Origin: an uncultured Clostridia bacterium
Lineage (GTDB): Bacteria; Bacillota; Clostridia; Christensenellales; Aristaeellaceae
Length of the DNA: 25,606 bases
Direction: 5' to 3'
NCBI GenBank assembly: GCA_937934775.1
Contig: CALGYL010000032.1
Coordinates: forward strand, 1 to 25,606
A program made the translations under genes and the position numbers. This document shows, one piece after another, positions 8,488 through 16,829 of the stretch (position 1 is the first letter of the stretch; each line of letters starts with the position of its first letter). The notes beneath the pieces were generated by a model. The model was not told where the DNA came from, searched no databases, and saw only the letters and a list, made by a program, of their open reading frames with translations.

Positions 8488-9680
8488 GTTCGACTCAACC
8501 CATTTCCCGGAGCGTTGCCTTTGACGTACCAGTCATTTCGCACGTCCTCGGCCCTGCTTAAAGGGCCTGCATCGAACTCGGGCAATCTCCGGTTCTTTTG
8601 ATAGAAGGCAATCGCATCCACCAGGCGTCCCGCGGCGACTCGGGCATTCCAAGTTTTACAGATGGTTTCATAGGCGTGTTTACCCATTCTAACGCAAACG
8701 TCGGGATGGTCGAGCAAATGTTTGACTTTTTCATACAGCTCGTCCTGATTTCCGTATTGATAAACGCAACCGTTCTCTCCGTCTTGAAGTAAAAAAGGTA
8801 CGGCCCCGATCGCGTGGCTTGCGACCACCGCGCAACCGCTGTTCATCGCCTCATTGAGCACGGCGCCCCATCCTTCTTGAAAATCACTGCTGAACAAAAA
8901 CAGCCTGGCGTTCTCCATGCGCGCACGCACTTGTTCCGGCGGCATGGATCCCAGAAAGCGAACGCAATCCGTCAAACCGTTCGCCGCAGTCATCGCCTTC
9001 AGCGATGTCTCCAACGGGCCAATTCCGATGAAGTCCAACGTGAAATCATAGCCATCAGATTTCAGCCGTCTGGCCACTTCGAGAGCCGCCTCGGGATGCT
9101 TCCAATCCAGCACCCGACCCGCCCATAGGATGGACGCGCGGCCGCCGCGATACTTCGCTTCAATCAACCGATCAATATCATAATCGTATGTCTTGGGAAA
9201 ATACCCCCATTTGTAGGTTTTCCCCGAAAAAGAAAAGGTGCTCCGGAAGTCTCCCGCGGCATAAGCGCTGGCGCAAAGCAGATAGTAAGGCTTTGTGTAA
9301 TAGCGTCCGTAATGGTATAGCATGGACGCGATGTATCGCGGATGGAAGATTCTCCCGCATTTGTAGATTCGTTCGGCATATTGAAAGGTCAGCTTCCCTT
9401 CCCGCAACCGCCTCACGACCAGCGCCTGTGGAGCGGATCCTATGATAACCGCATCGCACGCATCACACAATTCCAGCGCCCTGTTCATCTGATCCGGGCC
9501 TTCATAGGCTCTTATGACGAACGGGTAGGTATTGTTCATGTCGTGGTACCCCAATGCGATGCGCTCATCCTCCACCGGCTGCGTGGCGACAAACGTGAAG
9601 TCAACGCCCATTTCCTGCATCGCTTGGCAAAGAGAAAGCTGATGATGGTTCAGAAAGTTCGAGCAGAATGCGATCTTCAC
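8484..9680 (-). CDS. Glycosyltransferase family 4
   Basis: A 398-residue GT-B enzyme. The N-terminal domain begins MKIAFCSNFLNHHQLSLCQ, typical of GT4 enzymes. The C-terminal donor-binding domain has ASILWAGRVLDWKHPEAALE and the E-x7-E signature in FQEGWGAVLNEAMNSGCAVV, followed by IGAVPFLLQDGENG. It would transfer a sugar from a nucleotide donor to the lipid-linked acceptor on the cytoplasmic face; donor and linkage cannot be predicted. The start is GTG at 9680 with GAGGA 9 nt upstream. It is coupled by a 4-nt overlap to the flippase and lies 56 bp after the next GT4. Confidence 0.9.
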   Translation of the reverse strand: MKIAFCSNFLNHHQLSLCQAMQEMGVDFTFVATQPVEDERIALGYHDMNNTYPFVIRAYEGPDQMNRALELCDACDAVIIGSAPQALVVRRLREGKLTFQYAERIYKCGRIFHPRYIASMLYHYGRYYTKPYYLLCASAYAAGDFRSTFSFSGKTYKWGYFPKTYDYDIDRLIEAKYRGGRASILWAGRVLDWKHPEAALEVARRLKSDGYDFTLDFIGIGPLETSLKAMTAANGLTDCVRFLGSMPPEQVRARMENARLFLFSSDFQEGWGAVLNEAMNSGCAVVASHAIGAVPFLLQDGENGCVYQYGNQDELYEKVKHLLDHPDVCVRMGKHAYETICKTWNARVAAGRLVDAIAFYQKNRRLPEFDAGPLSRAEDVRNDWYVKGNAPGNGLSRT

Positions 9681-9736
9681 TCTTCCACGTCCTCTGCAAT
9701 TCGCGTCGAATATCGGCAGCCACCTGCGACTTTTCC

Positions 9737-11011
9737 TTATCGGCCCGCCGCATCCAGATAAATGCCCATCAACATTCGGGCATTTTGCTGAGGATCGTGG
9801 GTCACCCCCGCGCGCTTGTTCGCATTTCCGGAGAAGCTCAGCGCAAGAGCGTCATCGCCAAATAAACGCATGACGTCGTAGGCAAGCATATAGGGTTCAT
9901 CGAAGGGGTACATGAATCCTTCCAGATTGTGCGTAAGCATGCTCGCGACGCCGCCCACATCCGACGCAACCACCGGCACGCCTAGCACCATCGCCTCCCC
10001 AACGGAATTGGACGAGTTTTCGATGGATGAACAGGAAGCGAACACGTGGGCCTTCAGGTATTGCGCACACATCTCCCGCTCTCCCAGCGTGCCGAGGAAT
10101 GTGACATGCCCTCGCAGCCCATATTCTTCGAGTAACTTTCCCAAGTACCGCCGGTAATAGGTTTGCCGCATCCGGCCGAACGGAAACTTCGCATCCAGCG
10201 GATTACTTCCGGTAGTGAATAACTGCGCGTCAGGGTACCTGCGGACGATGTCCCGCATAGCCTCCAGCATCAAGTGAAACCCTTTGATCGGATAGTCGCT
10301 CTGGCTGACGAAGATCGAATGCCTTTGACATTGGTCGATCGACCAGCGATGCCGGTAGAATTCGCCGCGCAACGTCTCGTTACAAACGTGGTAATGCGCT
10401 TCGCGATTGATCCGCTCCACGCACGCCCTGTCCCAATCGGTCCGACCGATAATGTGCCGGGCCAACGACAGCGCGCGCGCCTCATACTTCCCTCGCTGGG
10501 CAAACATATGGGCCTGCTGCCGCACGCTCCCCCGCTTGATGAAGTCCCGGAGGGTGTGCCTGCGCGCAACCACCGGTGGCACCGCCGACAGAAAGTGCCT
10601 CGCATATACGCCAACAAGCCCCTGAATGTAGAGAAGGGTCCTTTCTAGCAGCCCCGCCTCGCGGCACGCCTCCATCATCGCCAGGGAATGCGGGTACTCC
10701 GTTCCCCAGACGTGGATCACATCCGGCCGACATTCCGCCAGAATTCTAGAAAACTGCGCCTTTACTCCCTCGTCGTAAACATATAGCGATTTGCCGCCTG
10801 CGGCAAAACCAAAGGATTCAATTCGGTCCAAACGATTTCGCAGCATCTCTCCGCGAATTTCTTGGGGGTAGCACACCGTCAGTTCAATATCGGGTTGTTC
10901 CAAAATCGCATTTGCCGCACCTTCAAGCCATCCGCCATAAGGGGAAGGCGTTAAGCTAAGCTTTTTTGATATTTGCGGGAGCGCAACATTACATAACCAC
11001 AGAACCTTCAC
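9737..11011 (-). CDS. Glycosyltransferase family 4
   Basis: This 424-residue GT-B protein opens with MKVLWLCNVALPQIS and has the glycine-rich loop GGWLEGAAN expected in the acceptor domain. The donor domain shows SQSDYPIKGFHLMLEAM, VTFLGTLGEREM and the E-x7-E signature in SIENSSNSVGEAMVLGVPVVASDVGG. It should add one sugar to the repeat unit; the specificity is unknown. The start is GTG at 11011 with a GAGGGGG ribosome site upstream. It lies 18 bp downstream of the SDR epimerase gene, so both are surely in one transcript. Confidence 0.9.
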   Translation of the reverse strand: MKVLWLCNVALPQISKKLSLTPSPYGGWLEGAANAILEQPDIELTVCYPQEIRGEMLRNRLDRIESFGFAAGGKSLYVYDEGVKAQFSRILAECRPDVIHVWGTEYPHSLAMMEACREAGLLERTLLYIQGLVGVYARHFLSAVPPVVARRHTLRDFIKRGSVRQQAHMFAQRGKYEARALSLARHIIGRTDWDRACVERINREAHYHVCNETLRGEFYRHRWSIDQCQRHSIFVSQSDYPIKGFHLMLEAMRDIVRRYPDAQLFTTGSNPLDAKFPFGRMRQTYYRRYLGKLLEEYGLRGHVTFLGTLGEREMCAQYLKAHVFASCSSIENSSNSVGEAMVLGVPVVASDVGGVASMLTHNLEGFMYPFDEPYMLAYDVMRLFGDDALALSFSGNANKRAGVTHDPQQNARMLMGIYLDAAGR

Positions 11012-11029
11012 TTTTCAACCCCCTCGCGA

Positions 11030-12082
11030 TCATTGCGCATCAATCCATCGACACAATTTTTCTATTCCCTGTTCAATAGTATACTCCGGAAAAAAGCCCA
11101 GCTCATCCATCGTATTCGTCAGATCACAGGATGCATGTCTCACATCACCGTTTCTATATTGTCCGCGGATTTGAGGGGAAGGCGCACCGTACCTCTTTGC
11201 AATGATATCAGCCACCTCGGCGAGGGTCGTTTCTTTGCCTGTACCGATATCATAAATCTTTCCATCAGCATTGTCTGAGCATAAGGCCATCAGAATCCCA
11301 CGAACGACATCGTCTATAAAAACAAAGTCCCGAATGATATTTCCGTCCTCATATAGCGGGATAGGTTTGCCTTCTTTGGCAAGGCGAACAAAATAAGAAA
11401 CGATTCCAGTGTATGAGTTGATTAATGATTGTCCGGGGCCATATACGTTTTGCAGCCTGACCGTCTTCAGCTGCACGCCATAGGACTTTGTCCACGCCGA
11501 CAAAATGTTCTCTTGGGCCAGTTTGGTCGCTCCGTATATGCTAGTCGGAGACGGCTTAGTTTCCTTGGCGGAAAATGGCATGTGCTTTGCGTTGGGAAAA
11601 TCCCACTCTCCCCGCAGTAATTGCTCATCCGCCCGCTGCCCCGGGTAGAAGATTGAACCGTCGTTTCGTTTCCATGCCCCTTCGCCATAGATCGCACGAC
11701 TGCTTGCCAAAAAGATCTGCCTAGGCATCTTTCGATTCCTGACACAGCCGTCCAGGAGCTGGGTAGTCCCTACAACATTCGTCACGGCATGACGTGACGC
11801 ATCCGACAATGATTGAGCAGTTCCGGTTTCTGCCGCTAAATCAACGATTGTGTCAATATTTTCGATCTTTGGCAGCAGTTCATCCCATGTTTGAGGTACG
11901 CAAACATCGGCGACGGTCAGTTTTACACCGTCGTATAAATCTGCCGGACGGTCCTTCCTCAAATGAATTTGGGGATGCAAAATATCAACAGCAATTACAT
12001 CATCAAACAACTGGACCAAGCGGCTTGACAAAGCGCAGCCTATGAATCCAGCGCCACCCGTCACCAGACACGTCTTACCCAT
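11030..12082 (-). CDS. NAD-dependent SDR, dTDP-L-rhamnose 4-epimerase-like (WbiB type)
   Basis: A 350-residue extended SDR with TGGAGFIG (8-15) and the Y183-x3-K187 active site (SIYGATK). Several stretches match, from memory, the WbiB group of dTDP-L-rhamnose 4-epimerases rather than GalE: LHPQIH at 35-40, ASSRAIYGEGAW near 127-137, QNVYGPGQSLINSYTGI and EDGNIIRDFVFIDDV. In that family the enzyme interconverts dTDP-L-rhamnose and dTDP-6-deoxy-L-talose. The position next to rfbA/C/B and a second SDR fits that role. It starts 3 bp from the end of the upstream SDR gene. Other C4-epimerases of this superfamily remain possible; the class is firmer than the substrate. Confidence 0.8.
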   Translation of the reverse strand: MGKTCLVTGGAGFIGCALSSRLVQLFDDVIAVDILHPQIHLRKDRPADLYDGVKLTVADVCVPQTWDELLPKIENIDTIVDLAAETGTAQSLSDASRHAVTNVVGTTQLLDGCVRNRKMPRQIFLASSRAIYGEGAWKRNDGSIFYPGQRADEQLLRGEWDFPNAKHMPFSAKETKPSPTSIYGATKLAQENILSAWTKSYGVQLKTVRLQNVYGPGQSLINSYTGIVSYFVRLAKEGKPIPLYEDGNIIRDFVFIDDVVRGILMALCSDNADGKIYDIGTGKETTLAEVADIIAKRYGAPSPQIRGQYRNGDVRHASCDLTNTMDELGFFPEYTIEQGIEKLCRWIDAQ

Positions 12083-12085
12083 GTT

Positions 12086-12934
12086 TTAAGCACGTTCCTT
12101 CATGATCAATTCTATTTTTGCCGGGTCACCCCATTCGCCAGGCGAATCATATATCCTGTCAGGGAAAGCGCCATAATCCAACTTGATTTTAAAATTGTTT
12201 TCTGAAATGAATCTCTCCACTTGTTCCGCTAGGCTTCTAGGAATGCCGGTGCAGCAATTGATAATACCCGTGACATTTTCTTGCATAGCGCAAGCCGATA
12301 TTTGATTCGCCAACTCATCTATGGAAATGAAATCATATTTGTTTTTCCCTGATGTGAACGGAAACGACGCCTTCCCTTCTTCTTCCGCCCGGACGATCTT
12401 TCCAAATATCGAGTTGCTTCTTTTGTCATCGCCATATATGTAGAACACCCTTAGCCATTGCGCTATCGCGTTGTTCCGTTTGGCGAGCAGAAAGGTACTT
12501 CTGCGAAGCGAGTCTTTTGCAATACCATATAGGCTGAGAGGGTTACACGGAGTATTTTCATCAACGGCCCCTTCCCAATATCCAATCTCATGCATTGTCC
12601 CCATAATCGTCATCTGTTTGAGTCCGTCTTCAAGCATCTGGCTGACGAACCGGTAGTGATCCGACAGCGAAAGCATGTGTAGATCAGAGTTGTGGTTAAA
12701 GCCATCCTTCCACGCCATATGCACGCATGCATCTGGAGAACCAAACTTATCAAACATTCCTTCCGCCCCACCAAACAGGTCGGCTTGAATACGTTCGGCT
12801 CGTTCGTCAATGCCTTCAACACTCAGATCCGTCGCGACCACATGGGCGCCGGAATTTAAAAGGGCTGCCACCACATGCCGCCCAATATATCCTCCCGCGC
12901 CTGTAACCAATACTTTTTTCACCTTTGCCTCCAT
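12086..12934 (-). CDS. SDR-family dTDP-4-keto-6-deoxysugar reductase candidate
   Basis: About 282 residues with TGAGGYIG at 11-18 and Y136-x3-K140 (SLYGIAK). It is not a standard RmlD: it lacks the short NPLGVYGxSK-style layout and instead has MGTMHEIGYWEGAVDENTPCN around the active site, reminiscent of Tll/Fcf-type 4-keto reductases. Directly after rfbA, rfbC and rfbB, the natural substrate is dTDP-4-keto-L-rhamnose, giving dTDP-6-deoxy-L-talose or dTDP-L-rhamnose. The start is uncertain: the ATG at 12934 lies 10 bp after the rfbB stop, while the ATG at 12958 overlaps rfbB; neither has a strong RBS, so coupling to rfbB is likely. Longer non-ATG starts would add unrelated residues. Confidence 0.8.
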   Translation of the reverse strand: MEAKVKKVLVTGAGGYIGRHVVAALLNSGAHVVATDLSVEGIDERAERIQADLFGGAEGMFDKFGSPDACVHMAWKDGFNHNSDLHMLSLSDHYRFVSQMLEDGLKQMTIMGTMHEIGYWEGAVDENTPCNPLSLYGIAKDSLRRSTFLLAKRNNAIAQWLRVFYIYGDDKRSNSIFGKIVRAEEEGKASFPFTSGKNKYDFISIDELANQISACAMQENVTGIINCCTGIPRSLAEQVERFISENNFKIKLDYGAFPDRIYDSPGEWGDPAKIELIMKERA

Positions 12935-12944
12935 TTTCTTTAGT

Positions 12945-13955
12945 TTATCTATTCCCATACATCTTTTTTTGATAATCACCCTCGAGAATGTTTCGCCACC
13001 ATTTCTCATTATCAAGATACCACTGGATGGTGAGCTTCATACCGACGTCAAAGCCAGTGGTGGGAAGCCAGTCCAATTCCCTATGAATTTTCGTCGGATC
13101 AATTGCATATCGCCTGTCGTGCCCGGGGCGGTCTGCCACATATGTTATCAAGTATTCCGGCCTGTCAAGCAGCCGAAGAATGGTCTTGACAACCTCAATG
13201 TTTGTTCGCTCGTTATGACCCCCAACATTGTATACTTCGCCCTCACGGCCATTACGCAAGACGAGATCAATGGCTGAACAGTGATCGTCAACGAACAGCC
13301 AATCGCGGACATTTTCTCCTTTTCCGTAGACATGTAAATTCTCGTAAGCGAGCGCGCGAGAGATCATCAGCGGAATGAGTTTCTCAGGAAATTGATACGC
13401 ACCGTAGTTGTTACTACAGCGAGTGATGCTGACCGGCAGTTTGAACGTGCGAGCATATGCCAGCACAATCAAATCTGCAGAGGCCTTGGACGCCGAGTAT
13501 GGCGAGGACGGATGAAGTGGCGTATCCTCACGGAACAACAAATCCGGACGATCCAGCGGAAGGTCGCCATACACTTCGTCAGTTGACACCTGGTGGTACC
13601 GCTTGATGCCATACTTCCGACATGCGTCCATGAGTACTTGCGTCCCCATTACGTTTGTTCGAAGAAAAACCTCCGGGGCAAAAATTGAGCGATCAACATG
13701 CGTTTCAGCCGCGAAGTTGACGATGCTTTCTGGCTTTTCTTCTTCGAATAGCTGATAAATGGCCTGACGGTCGGCAATGTCCGCCATTACAAAACGGAAG
13801 CGTTCGTTTTTAATTGCTTCGGCAAGCGTTACGATATTGCCAGCATACGTCAGTTTATCAACACAGACGATCCGGTCTTCTGGATGATTCTTAAGCTGGT
13901 AGTAAATAAAGTTTGAGCCGATAAAGCCAGCGCCACCTGTCACGATAATTGTCAT
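12945..13955 (-). CDS. rfbB: dTDP-glucose 4,6-dehydratase
   Basis: A 336-residue RmlB with all the landmarks: TGGAGFIGSNF at 6-16, FAAETHVDRSI, STDEVYGDL (T125, D126, E127 of the catalytic set), Y153-x3-K157 in PYSASK and RCSNNYGAYQFPEKLIP. It converts dTDP-glucose to dTDP-4-keto-6-deoxy-glucose with bound NAD. The ATG at 13955 has GGAGG five nucleotides upstream. It follows rfbC by 19 bp. The gene order rfbA-rfbC-rfbB is common in Firmicute and enteric rhamnose operons, where rfbD normally completes the set. Confidence 0.97.
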   Translation of the reverse strand: MTIIVTGGAGFIGSNFIYYQLKNHPEDRIVCVDKLTYAGNIVTLAEAIKNERFRFVMADIADRQAIYQLFEEEKPESIVNFAAETHVDRSIFAPEVFLRTNVMGTQVLMDACRKYGIKRYHQVSTDEVYGDLPLDRPDLLFREDTPLHPSSPYSASKASADLIVLAYARTFKLPVSITRCSNNYGAYQFPEKLIPLMISRALAYENLHVYGKGENVRDWLFVDDHCSAIDLVLRNGREGEVYNVGGHNERTNIEVVKTILRLLDRPEYLITYVADRPGHDRRYAIDPTKIHRELDWLPTTGFDVGMKLTIQWYLDNEKWWRNILEGDYQKKMYGNR

Positions 13956-13974
13956 CTAGGCCTCCAATTCTTCT

Positions 13975-14526
13975 CTAGAAAGTAAAGTTGCAGTCGCTAT
14001 CTTTAAGCAGTGGAGCATCCATATCTTTCTGTGATAAAATCGGTTCTTTAACACCCCAATCCACTCCAAGGGCGGGGTCGTCGAATTTTAATGAGCGATC
14101 GCATTCTTTGCTGTAGGGATTGTCTACCATGTATACGAATCCCACGTCATCTGTCAGTGTCACAAAGCCGTGTCCAAAACCGCGTGGCATATACAGCATC
14201 CGTTTATTCTCAGAGCTAAGTTCGACGAGTTCCCATTTCAAATATGTCGGTGATCCTTTTCGTAAATCTATGACCAAGTCTTTGACAGCGCCTTTTGTGA
14301 CCCTTACAATTTTGCATTGCGCCATCGGGTTCAGCTGAAAGTGGATGCCGCGGAGCGTGCCTTTCTTTTGGGTGAAGGACTGGTTCTCCTGGACAATCGT
14401 ACAGCCGATTCCAAGGCTCTCAAACACAGGTTTCGAGTACGTCTCCATAAAATACCCGCGGTAATCGCCGAAAACTTTGGGCTCCAAAATGAAAACCGAG
14501 GGCAGTGAAGTGGCTATCACTTTCAT
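13975..14526 (-). CDS. rfbC: dTDP-4-dehydrorhamnose 3,5-epimerase
   Basis: A 183-residue RmlC cupin of normal length. It has the DYRGYFMETYSKPVFESLGI opening, H62 in LRGIHFQ as catalytic base, the MPRGFGHGFVTL segment with H119, and Y132 in the VYMVDNPYSKE region. It inverts C3 and C5 of dTDP-4-keto-6-deoxy-glucose, giving the L-configured keto sugar used by the reductase downstream. The ATG at 14526 has GAGGT upstream and lies 15 bp from the end of rfbA. Confidence 0.97.
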   Translation of the reverse strand: MKVIATSLPSVFILEPKVFGDYRGYFMETYSKPVFESLGIGCTIVQENQSFTQKKGTLRGIHFQLNPMAQCKIVRVTKGAVKDLVIDLRKGSPTYLKWELVELSSENKRMLYMPRGFGHGFVTLTDDVGFVYMVDNPYSKECDRSLKFDDPALGVDWGVKEPILSQKDMDAPLLKDSDCNFTF

Positions 14527-14541
14527 TTTTTAACCTCGTTC

Positions 14542-15426
14542 TTAATAATGAATTCTGTTCTCCGCAACGCTCTTTAGATGTTCTCCATACTGTGATTTGC
14601 CATATCTCTGCGCCGACTCAAGCAGCCTTTCTCTGCTGATCCAACTGTTTTGATACGCAATTTCTTCCGGCGCAGATATTTTGATGCCTTGCCGTTTCTC
14701 TACGATACGTACAAAATCTGACGCATCCACAAGACTATCAATCGTGCCGGTATCCAACCATGCGAAACCTCTACCCAATAGTTTGACATCAAGCGACCCG
14801 TCTCTAAGGTACAGATCATTCAATGATGTAATCTCGAGCTCACCACGAACCGATGGCTTAACCTGCTTGGCCATGGCAACAACGCGCTTGTCGTAGAAAT
14901 AGAGACCGGTAATACAGTAATTGCTCTTTGGGTTCTCCGGCTTTTCCTCTAAAGAAACCACCTTTCCATTTTTGTCGAACTCAACTATACCAAATCGATG
15001 GGGGTCGGTCACATAATAGCCGAAAATAGTAGCTCTGGAATTCTCGGCGTTTGCAACAGCCTCACGCAAGAGTGTTGTGAGTCCATTGCCATAGAAGATG
15101 TTATCTCCGAGAATCATCGCGCAAAGATCATTCCCTATGAACTCTTCACCGAGAAGAAACGCCTGCGCCAGCCCATCCGGGGAGGGCTGAACCTTGTAGG
15201 ATAAAGAGATTCCAAACTGGCTACCCTCGCCCAGCAGATGTTCAAAGTTTGGCGTATCGTATGGAGTCGAGATAATCAGAATATCTCTGATTCCGGCTAG
15301 CATGAGGGTCGACAATGGATAATAGATCATCGGCTTGTCATACACAGGGAGCAGCTGTTTAGATGTAACCATTGTTAATGGGTAGAGTCGGGTTCCTACG
15401 CCACCCGCCAAGATTATGCCTTTCAT
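14542..15426 (-). CDS. rfbA: Glucose-1-phosphate thymidylyltransferase
   Basis: A 294-residue RmlA of standard length. The nucleotidyltransferase loop LAGGVGTRLYPLT is at the N-terminus, followed by SKQLLPVYDKPMIYYPLS, the QPSPDGLAQAF loop and GDNIFYG with the metal-binding aspartate; EEKPENPKSNYCITGLYFYD and FAWLDTGT follow. It makes dTDP-glucose from dTTP and glucose-1-phosphate and starts the dTDP-deoxysugar branch. GAGGTGA precedes the ATG. A 115-bp gap with a weak imperfect inverted repeat (about 15434-15473) separates it from the polymerase gene upstream. Confidence 0.97.
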   Translation of the reverse strand: MKGIILAGGVGTRLYPLTMVTSKQLLPVYDKPMIYYPLSTLMLAGIRDILIISTPYDTPNFEHLLGEGSQFGISLSYKVQPSPDGLAQAFLLGEEFIGNDLCAMILGDNIFYGNGLTTLLREAVANAENSRATIFGYYVTDPHRFGIVEFDKNGKVVSLEEKPENPKSNYCITGLYFYDKRVVAMAKQVKPSVRGELEITSLNDLYLRDGSLDVKLLGRGFAWLDTGTIDSLVDASDFVRIVEKRQGIKISAPEEIAYQNSWISRERLLESAQRYGKSQYGEHLKSVAENRIHY

Positions 15427-15541
15427 CTACTCACCTCATATCATTGGTATCCCTTACGACAAGCTGGGATATGATTTGCTGCCTCGCATCGCCCAGAATT
15501 CCTTGTAAGATGAAAACCTCATCCGATGTGCGAATGGAAAC

Positions 15542-16813
15542 TCATACTTTTTGATCCGAGCCGGACACTTTTTTAAACATAAAAAGCGCGAATAGAATCC
15601 CTAAAACTCCGTCACTCGATCCAAATGGATATCCAATAATTGTTCTAAATATCATACCGGCAAAAATAAAATATGTCACAATATACACAATTTTCATCGT
15701 AGTCATCATTTTTCGGTACACATAGCCAATTCCAGTTCCGAAGGCAAACATAAAAAAGGCAACTCCAAATAGCCCGCCGTCCATATATGGATAATAAAAC
15801 GAGGTTACGTATGCATTAATAAACATGCTCGGTCCAATTCTGTAGTAGGCCTGCATGTCTATTATTTGTTTGAACAAGAGATAATCATTAGAATATGGAT
15901 GCAGGCCGATATTGTTAGCAATAAACGCCAACGGAGAAATCAATCCGTTTAGTGACGCCATCCCATAAAGTGGCTCTATGCTCTCTCCAATTCTTAACGA
16001 CAAATGGGGCACACTTCCACAAAGATACATGTACATAGACTCTACAAATTGACTCGCTTCTTCCAATCTGCTAATTGTAGCAAAAAAAAGCATTATCAGA
16101 ATTACAATAATTACCTTGCGGACTTTCTTCTTTTCCTTTAGGCTTCTATTCGGCATTCTCTTGCGCATAATAATAGTTCCAACAGCAAACTGGAACATCA
16201 TAATAAATAAGCCGTATCTGCCGCCAGTAGTAATCGCATCCAAAATATTGAGTGCTAAAACAGTCACCAAAGCGCCCTTCTTATTCAATGCAATAACTCT
16301 ATAAATTAGCAAGGGTGTAATGCAATATGCGAGAGGTGCTATAACGTATGTTCCGACCACAGTAATTATTGGATTTTCAACTTTATAAAAAAATTGATCC
16401 ACATACTGACTCCTGATATAGGCAAGACTATTCCCACTAATCAAGTTTTCTATCACGTTTGTATTAATAAGGTTATAACAATAATATATAAATAATATTA
16501 GTACCGTCCCATTAACCAAATTAGTATTAATTCTATCTCTTATTCTGCTGTTTGCCCTATTTACTATCCGTACTCTTTCAGCGACGATACCTCCGGCATG
16601 CGTGCCAAGCACACAAAACATAGCTCCTGTAAATATTACTAGCCACGCCTGATTTGATGTCTCAATCATATTAAACAGTCTCAATGTTGCCATAAACGTA
16701 ACGATAGCCCACGTACCACAAAAAAGAGTCACTGGGTTGGCTAGATCATTTCCATCGAGCTTATACTTATAATATGCTATCGAGGCCAAAACAAGGCTTA
16801 TTACATATCCCAC
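15542..16813 (-). CDS. wzy: Wzy-type oligosaccharide repeat-unit polymerase
   Basis: A 423-residue membrane protein with about ten hydrophobic segments and a large extracytoplasmic region in the second half, the usual Wzy design. The N-terminal LANPVTLFCGTWAIVTFMATL resembles the O-antigen/oligosaccharide repeat-unit polymerase group; the central ISGNSLAYIRSQY-like stretch and DGGLFGVAFFMFAFGTGIGY near the end also fit. It should link repeat units on the outer face after flipping by the Wzx protein. The start is GTG at 16813 with GAGGGA 5 nt upstream. Wzy sequences are poorly conserved, so the call rests on topology and context. The gene is AT-rich and has a run of eight T residues on its coding strand (16082-16089). 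Confidence 0.85.
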   Translation of the reverse strand: MGYVISLVLASIAYYKYKLDGNDLANPVTLFCGTWAIVTFMATLRLFNMIETSNQAWLVIFTGAMFCVLGTHAGGIVAERVRIVNRANSRIRDRINTNLVNGTVLILFIYYCYNLINTNVIENLISGNSLAYIRSQYVDQFFYKVENPIITVVGTYVIAPLAYCITPLLIYRVIALNKKGALVTVLALNILDAITTGGRYGLFIMMFQFAVGTIIMRKRMPNRSLKEKKKVRKVIIVILIMLFFATISRLEEASQFVESMYMYLCGSVPHLSLRIGESIEPLYGMASLNGLISPLAFIANNIGLHPYSNDYLLFKQIIDMQAYYRIGPSMFINAYVTSFYYPYMDGGLFGVAFFMFAFGTGIGYVYRKMMTTMKIVYIVTYFIFAGMIFRTIIGYPFGSSDGVLGILFALFMFKKVSGSDQKV

Positions 16814-16829
16814 TATTATCCCTCAATCT

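Noticed and set aside
12086..12934. Calling this gene rfbD (dTDP-4-dehydrorhamnose reductase)
   Set aside because: Position fits, but the active-site surroundings (MGTMHEIGYWEG) differ from RmlD, so only a general reductase call is justified.
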